This document shows positions 61,201-64,000 of a stretch of 64,000 nt of DNA, piece after piece. The notes under the pieces were generated by a model. It saw only the letters and a list, made by a program, of their open reading frames with translations, searched no databases and was not told the DNA's origin. This stretch comes from Thermonema rossianum DSM 10300 (GTDB taxonomy: Bacteria; Bacteroidota; Bacteroidia; Cytophagales; Thermonemataceae). A program made the position numbers and the translations under genes. Where the stretch lies: contig NZ_KE384579.1 of assembly GCF_000426825.1 (NCBI RefSeq), forward strand, positions 16,877 through 80,876, written 5' to 3'. Position 1 is the first letter of the stretch; every line of letters starts with the position of its first letter.

Positions 61201-62529
61201 GATATGAATGACGGCGTTGCCGCTAATCCGGACGGTACCTTGCTGATTGCCGGCCATTGGAACAACCAAGCAGGGGCTGCCGCCTTCGATGCCGGGGAAG
61301 GCAGTGTTTATTGGGTAGGCAATACACAGCAGCAGTTATACAGTGTCGCAGGAAATGAAGCCTTTTACGAAGTACATATGGAAAACCCCGCCGGCTTATT
61401 TTTGAATGCTACCAACCTGCGCGTGGAACAGTTGATGGTATTTCAAGACGGGGTGGTGCTGGCAAATCAAGACCACACTTCAACCACTTATAGCCCGCGT
61501 GTAGAGTTTGCTGACAATGCCTTGGCTTTTGGGGCTTCAAACAATAGTTACGTGGCAGGTTGGGTGCGCAAAGAAGGCGATGATGCCTTTACTTTCCCCA
61601 TAGGCGACGATGGCTATTATGCGCCCATTGGTATGTCCGCACCGGCGACTGTTACAGACCATTTCACTGCGCTTTATCGCCACGTATCGCCGGCACCTTA
61701 CTACGACATCAATCAAAAATCACCTACATTGAGCCATGTGAGCAACTGCGAATTCTGGATGCTCAACCGCACGGCAGGCAGTTCGGCAGTGACGGTTACG
61801 CTCTCTTATGATGATGTGCGCAGTTGTGGCATTACGGCAGGGCAAGAAACCGACTTGCGCGTGGCGCACTGGACCGGCAGTCAATGGTTCGATGAGGGGG
61901 GTACGGTGAATACCTCGAACCGCACGGTAAGCACGGCAGCCCCTATTGCTTCTTTTAGCCCCTTTACTTTGGCATCTACTACCTACTTTAACCCCTTGCC
62001 GGTAGAGTGGGTGCTCTTTGAGGCTTATCGTGAACAACAGTCGGCTGTGTTGCGCTGGGAAGTAAGCAATGCAGAGCAGAACACCGGCTTTGTTGTAGAA
62101 AAATCAACCGATGCACGGCAGTTTGAAGTGGTGGGCGAGGTGCAGGCTATAGCCGGGCAAAATGCTTACCAGTGGATAGACAATACCTTGGGGGCAGGGG
62201 CTTATTATCGCATAGGGGCTATTGCTGCCGATGGAAGCGCCAAATATACAGCCATACGCTACGTGGAAGGTACGGAAGCTGTTTTGTCGATATACCCCAA
62301 CCCTTTGCCACGAGGTGTTAAATTGGATATAGAAGGTATAGCCGGCAATGCCATAATCTCCTTGCGCCTACTGAATGCTTACGGACAGGTGGCAGGTGAG
62401 TGGCAGGGGGACCTCCGTAGTGTGGAGGCAAGCATGCAAAATACTTTAAGTTCATTGCCTGCCGGTACTTATATACTACTGCTGCAAGAAGGGACGCAGC
62501 GGCATAGTCTGAAACTGGTTAAAGAATAA
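58243..62529 (+). CDS. Large type IX-secreted multidomain surface protein
   Basis: A 1428-residue exported protein. It has a signal peptide (MKKQLGLTLFLTFIACTWSYAQ) and an N-terminal beta-rich module (25-240). A choice-of-anchor D/ASPM-SPD-2-Hydin-like domain (about 243-367, EIDVRGNGISIVSGDATPS to FAIQGTG) is followed by a further beta domain (370-540) and an immunoglobulin-like segment (545-640). A lamin-tail-like region (around 645-740) and beta sheets follow. The type IX C-terminal sorting domain begins LSIYPNPLPRGVKLDIEG and ends ILLLQEGTQRHSLKLVKE. PorP-GldKLMN in this window can export it. An ATG at 58228 is the alternative start. Binding target unknown. Confidence 0.85.
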   Translation: MKKQLGLTLFLTFIACTWSYAQLSLSNTNPAQVITFDATVAGVNNAQFDGSGFTPSPVAGQLDSDAWAVTGLSDGALAFGGSATAGDFARGARNGGVGTGGIYAFQTAAGDYCLGVQPIGTDFTPGSFILRIQNTGSTAITELSIAYEIKVYNDQGRASTFNFEHSADDVTYVPEVALDYTSPAGADASPAWQTVTRSITISGLNIAPGAYYYLRWTSNDAGGSGSRDELGLDDISVSAVFFGPEIDVRGNGISIVSGDATPSVADNTDFGAVEAGFGSRAHTFTIHNTGSVDLNLTGTPRVSISGPAAGDFAVTALPSTPIPAGGSTSFQITFTPSALGTRSATVSIANDDANENPYTFAIQGTGSYSTQSDIIADPAFTYPVNIPYINYQATDITPSNIGTSSIEIARFVIRDGGGTADNDNQPTVLQSINFAVQGCASIRRIAIYDGTTEIAEITPSCSFANFSGLNLVAPDNGTKTFRVIVSFRSTVTDNQQIRLTVLSATEDPNASLFAADDAGGAQTSIAGDDNRIEVVATALFFAQQPSDTGIEDVMTPFVRVRAVDANNNIDLDYSANITLSSTGSMSPAPLVITAANGEAVFNNIVHTAPGSGLTLQAAATALSAATSTPFNVYNQTVLQPGDLMIVGYDNSISGPTDRLAIVALVDIIPGTSFVLANAVYEVGDPANVRSGRWFDCNGTAGTNISAYRITYNGAANLPAGSVICMDLPGTGYATNFSVGGAPSTDFAVSSIDGGCGNMSPFVNISTNDPDAIFLMQGSWVCHGSYYTFSGRVLSGIQSGGNWYSVSDDLSSLPDGAAKRQSRIPPAIECFAIQSIGSPINYYAYYSGPTTGSQPALIGAILNYVTNWTEDNGDGSDNISAFICGTSFTVTGPGTDGLWTGIDDNNWFNCRNWETRRVPDETVDVTVSASAPNDLVISAAAAYSDTYADTARCRHLFITSRAVRLEGDPANVLHVYGNLVIDAGGSLDMNDGVAANPDGTLLIAGHWNNQAGAAAFDAGEGSVYWVGNTQQQLYSVAGNEAFYEVHMENPAGLFLNATNLRVEQLMVFQDGVVLANQDHTSTTYSPRVEFADNALAFGASNNSYVAGWVRKEGDDAFTFPIGDDGYYAPIGMSAPATVTDHFTALYRHVSPAPYYDINQKSPTLSHVSNCEFWMLNRTAGSSAVTVTLSYDDVRSCGITAGQETDLRVAHWTGSQWFDEGGTVNTSNRTVSTAAPIASFSPFTLASTTYFNPLPVEWVLFEAYREQQSAVLRWEVSNAEQNTGFVVEKSTDARQFEVVGEVQAIAGQNAYQWIDNTLGAGAYYRIGAIAADGSAKYTAIRYVEGTEAVLSIYPNPLPRGVKLDIEGIAGNAIISLRLLNAYGQVAGEWQGDLRSVEASMQNTLSSLPAGTYILLLQEGTQRHSLKLVKE

Positions 62530-62554
62530 AGCAAGTGATGATATAGCGATATGA

Positions 62555-62580
62555 AGCCCTCACTACGGTGAGGGCTTTTT
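62555..62580 (+). terminator. Terminator of the cargo gene
   Basis: Perfect stem AGCCCTCAC (62555-62563), loop TACG, GTGAGGGCT (62568-62576), then T to 62580. 26 bp after the stop. Confidence 0.9.
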
Positions 62581-62596
62581 CTTGTAGCGAAAATCT

Positions 62597-62629
62597 TTTG
62601 GAAAATTACTGCTGTCCGGCATACCTTTG
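62597..62629 (+). promoter_or_regulatory. Promoter of the nucleoside hydrolase gene
   Basis: TTTG (62597-62600), 21-bp spacer, TACCTTTG (62622-62629): both boxes match. Transcription start near 62636, about 10 bp before the ATG at 62646. Confidence 0.65.
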
Positions 62630-62645
62630 AATTACCGAAAAAAAG

Positions 62646-63611
62646 ATGACTATGCTTCCAATGCGTCTTTATTTGTCGAAATGTCTTCTTTTTCTGTTTT
62701 GCTGTCTCTGGGGAGGGCATATGCATTTGGCGGGGCAGCCGTCTGCCATCATTATCGATGCAGACACCGGCAATAGTATTGACGATTTGTATGCTATTGC
62801 CTATTTGTTGCAGCAAGCCGGTAGCCGGGTGGTGGCGCTTACGGCAGCTCATTTTAACAACCCGGACTTACTGAGCTATCGCCACTGGAATGGCTATTCA
62901 ACCAAGGGTATCCGCACGATGAAAATAAGCTACCGGCTAAATAAAAAGTTGTTGCGGGCAGCCGGGTGCCGGCATTATGTGCGCTGCGTGCCGGGGGCTT
63001 CTTCCATGGTTGGCAGAGCATGGGGAGGAAGCACTCCGCGTCCCTCAGCTGCTTCACGCTTGATTATAGAAGAAGCTATAAAGCTCAATGATGATGAGAA
63101 GCTCCACGTGATTGTTACGGGTCCTGTGACCAATGTGGTGTCGGCAATCATAGAGCAACCGCAGATAGCGCATCGTTTGGTGGTATATGCCATGGGGGGC
63201 GACTATGACCCTAAAAAAGGGGTATGGAACAAAGCAGAGTTCAATGTCCGGAACGACCTCAATGCCTTTGACTATTTGCTCAACAGCGAAGTGGAATTGC
63301 ACATCATGCCCGAATCTGTTGCCCGGCAACTCGTATTTCCCAAAGAGGAAACCCAACAAAAACTTGCCCGGGTGGGCGGCAAGTTGTCTTCCTGCCTTTC
63401 TAAGCGATGGCAGCGGCTGGGTGAAGTAGAAGCGTGGAGTATGTGGGACTTGGCATTGGCAATAGCTTATATGCAGCCGTTGCTGGCAAGAGAGGAGGAA
63501 GTGTTTACACCGCCCGAAAACAGGCAACGCAAGGTGTGGGTTTACACGGCTATTGATGCCCCGGCAATGAAAGCAGCTTTTTGGAACTCTTATCTATCGC
63601 CCGACAACTAA
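62646..63611 (+). CDS. Exported inosine/uridine-type nucleoside hydrolase
   Basis: A 321-residue hydrolase that would split ribonucleosides into base and ribose. The calcium-binding motif is D38-A-D40-TGNSI-D46-D47, the DxDxGNxxDD form found in the Bacteroidota branch, and EFNVRNDLNAFDYLL near residue 197 is the substrate-loop equivalent. A hydrophobic N-terminus (about 8-30) suggests a signal peptide, so it would work outside the cytoplasm. ATG at 62646 fits the promoter; ATGs at 62652 and 62661 are alternatives. Substrate range is inferred from the family. Confidence 0.8.
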   Translation: MTMLPMRLYLSKCLLFLFCCLWGGHMHLAGQPSAIIIDADTGNSIDDLYAIAYLLQQAGSRVVALTAAHFNNPDLLSYRHWNGYSTKGIRTMKISYRLNKKLLRAAGCRHYVRCVPGASSMVGRAWGGSTPRPSAASRLIIEEAIKLNDDEKLHVIVTGPVTNVVSAIIEQPQIAHRLVVYAMGGDYDPKKGVWNKAEFNVRNDLNAFDYLLNSEVELHIMPESVARQLVFPKEETQQKLARVGGKLSSCLSKRWQRLGEVEAWSMWDLALAIAYMQPLLAREEEVFTPPENRQRKVWVYTAIDAPAMKAAFWNSYLSPDN

Positions 63612-63638
63612 CAATACTCCTTGCATCAGAAAGGCGAA

Positions 63639-64000
63639 TTACAGCTTTTCGTAGTGCTTTTTCGGATACTCAAAAAACAAAAACTGCCCGCTGTCTTCTT
63701 GTATGTCCTGCCAATGCTCAACTCTAAACTGCACTGCCCAAATACCACAGGTAGGAATATTTTGCAAATGCACATTTTGGGTAAGCAAGTTGGCGAAGTC
63801 GGTCAGCACCGGATTGTGTCCTATGAGAGCCATTGCCTTCATTTCCGCTTTTTGATTGTTTACAATGCTGAGCAAATCGGCAAGGTGGGCTTCATAAATA
63901 GATTCATCGAAGTGCAGGCGGGTGAGGGGCATGTCCATCTGCTCGGCCAATAACTCGGCAGTTTGGCGGGCACGCACTGCCGGACTGCTTATGATGATGT
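63639..64000 (-). CDS. SixA-like histidine phosphatase, 5' end cut by window edge
   Basis: The frame is open to base 64000. Codons next to the edge read IIISSPAVRARQTAEL, the second conserved block of histidine phosphatases (SixA: SPxxRxxQT). Further on, MALIGHNPVLTDFANLL holds the second catalytic histidine. The N-terminal RHG block would lie beyond the window. The C-terminal half is complete with stop near 63639. SixA dephosphorylates histidine-containing phosphotransfer proteins; here the hybrid kinase is distant, so the target is open. Confidence 0.75.
   Translation of the reverse strand, partial: IIISSPAVRARQTAELLAEQMDMPLTRLHFDESIYEAHLADLLSIVNNQKAEMKAMALIGHNPVLTDFANLLTQNVHLQNIPTCGIWAVQFRVEHWQDIQEDSGQFLFFEYPKKHYEKL

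Overview
The window looks like chromosome from a Bacteroidota bacterium, probably a Cytophagales-type relative that uses type IX secretion and perhaps glides. The support is internal: a complete porP-gldK-gldL-gldM-gldN cluster, a large exported protein with a type IX C-terminal sorting domain, families largely confined to this phylum (DUF4271, HU-CCDC81 plus SPOR, START-like, DUF2911, DUF1573), and several promoters of the Bacteroidota form TTTG-N19..21-TAnnTTTG. Genus-level placement cannot be made from this sequence alone. No rRNA, tRNA, insertion sequence or prophage was seen.

Layout. 1-517: the end of a CRISPR array (two 37-bp repeats, array running off the left edge) and its likely leader, containing a strongly structured stretch. 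518-4637: methyltransferase, FrnE-like oxidoreductase, EF-P, small membrane protein, AroQ, DUF445. 4767-8397: FabG, a VWA-like membrane protein and a small exported protein. 8551-12237 (minus): beta-barrel protein, HU/SPOR membrane protein and ExbB/TolQ, without an ExbD partner. 12391-15630 (minus): a mercury-resistance operon (ArsR-type regulator, fused MerT-MerP, MerA) with a perfect inverted repeat in front and a one-blade beta-propeller remnant behind. 15742-21005: EVE protein, ferritin, DUF58, PBP4-type carboxypeptidase and an acyltransferase, with two copies of a dispersed palindromic intergenic repeat. 21121-24678: FeoA-FeoB under a DtxR-like palindrome, then a lone FecCD permease. 24761-28361: str operon rpsL-rpsG-fusA-rpsJ, ended by a terminator right after rpsJ.

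28473-38365: START-like protein and LptF/LptG permease, a 998-residue TPR protein, HemW, an Omp85-like protein, DUF4271 and HemD. 38443-44342: the type IX secretion and gliding-motor cluster. 44340-49753: formimidoylglutamase, TPR protein, DUF2911 protein and a hybrid histidine kinase. 49934-50013: a candidate small RNA gene with its own promoter-like element and terminator. 50069-54604: MutS2, AroA, DUF1573 protein. 54672-58034 (minus): DUF350 protein with a transglutaminase-like partner, and an HtrA/DegP protease. 58243-64000: a 1428-residue type IX cargo protein, a nucleoside hydrolase and the 3' part of a SixA-like phosphatase cut by the right edge.

Functional links. PorP/GldKLMN can export the large sorting-domain protein in this same window. 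FeoAB, FecCD and ferritin cover iron uptake and storage, and AroQ and AroA belong to the shikimate pathway. The most interesting unexplained items are the two-hairpin transcript before mutS2, the hairpin series beside the CRISPR leader, the palindrome before feoA, the ArsR-controlled mer operon, and two divergent gene pairs whose start codons overlap or nearly touch.
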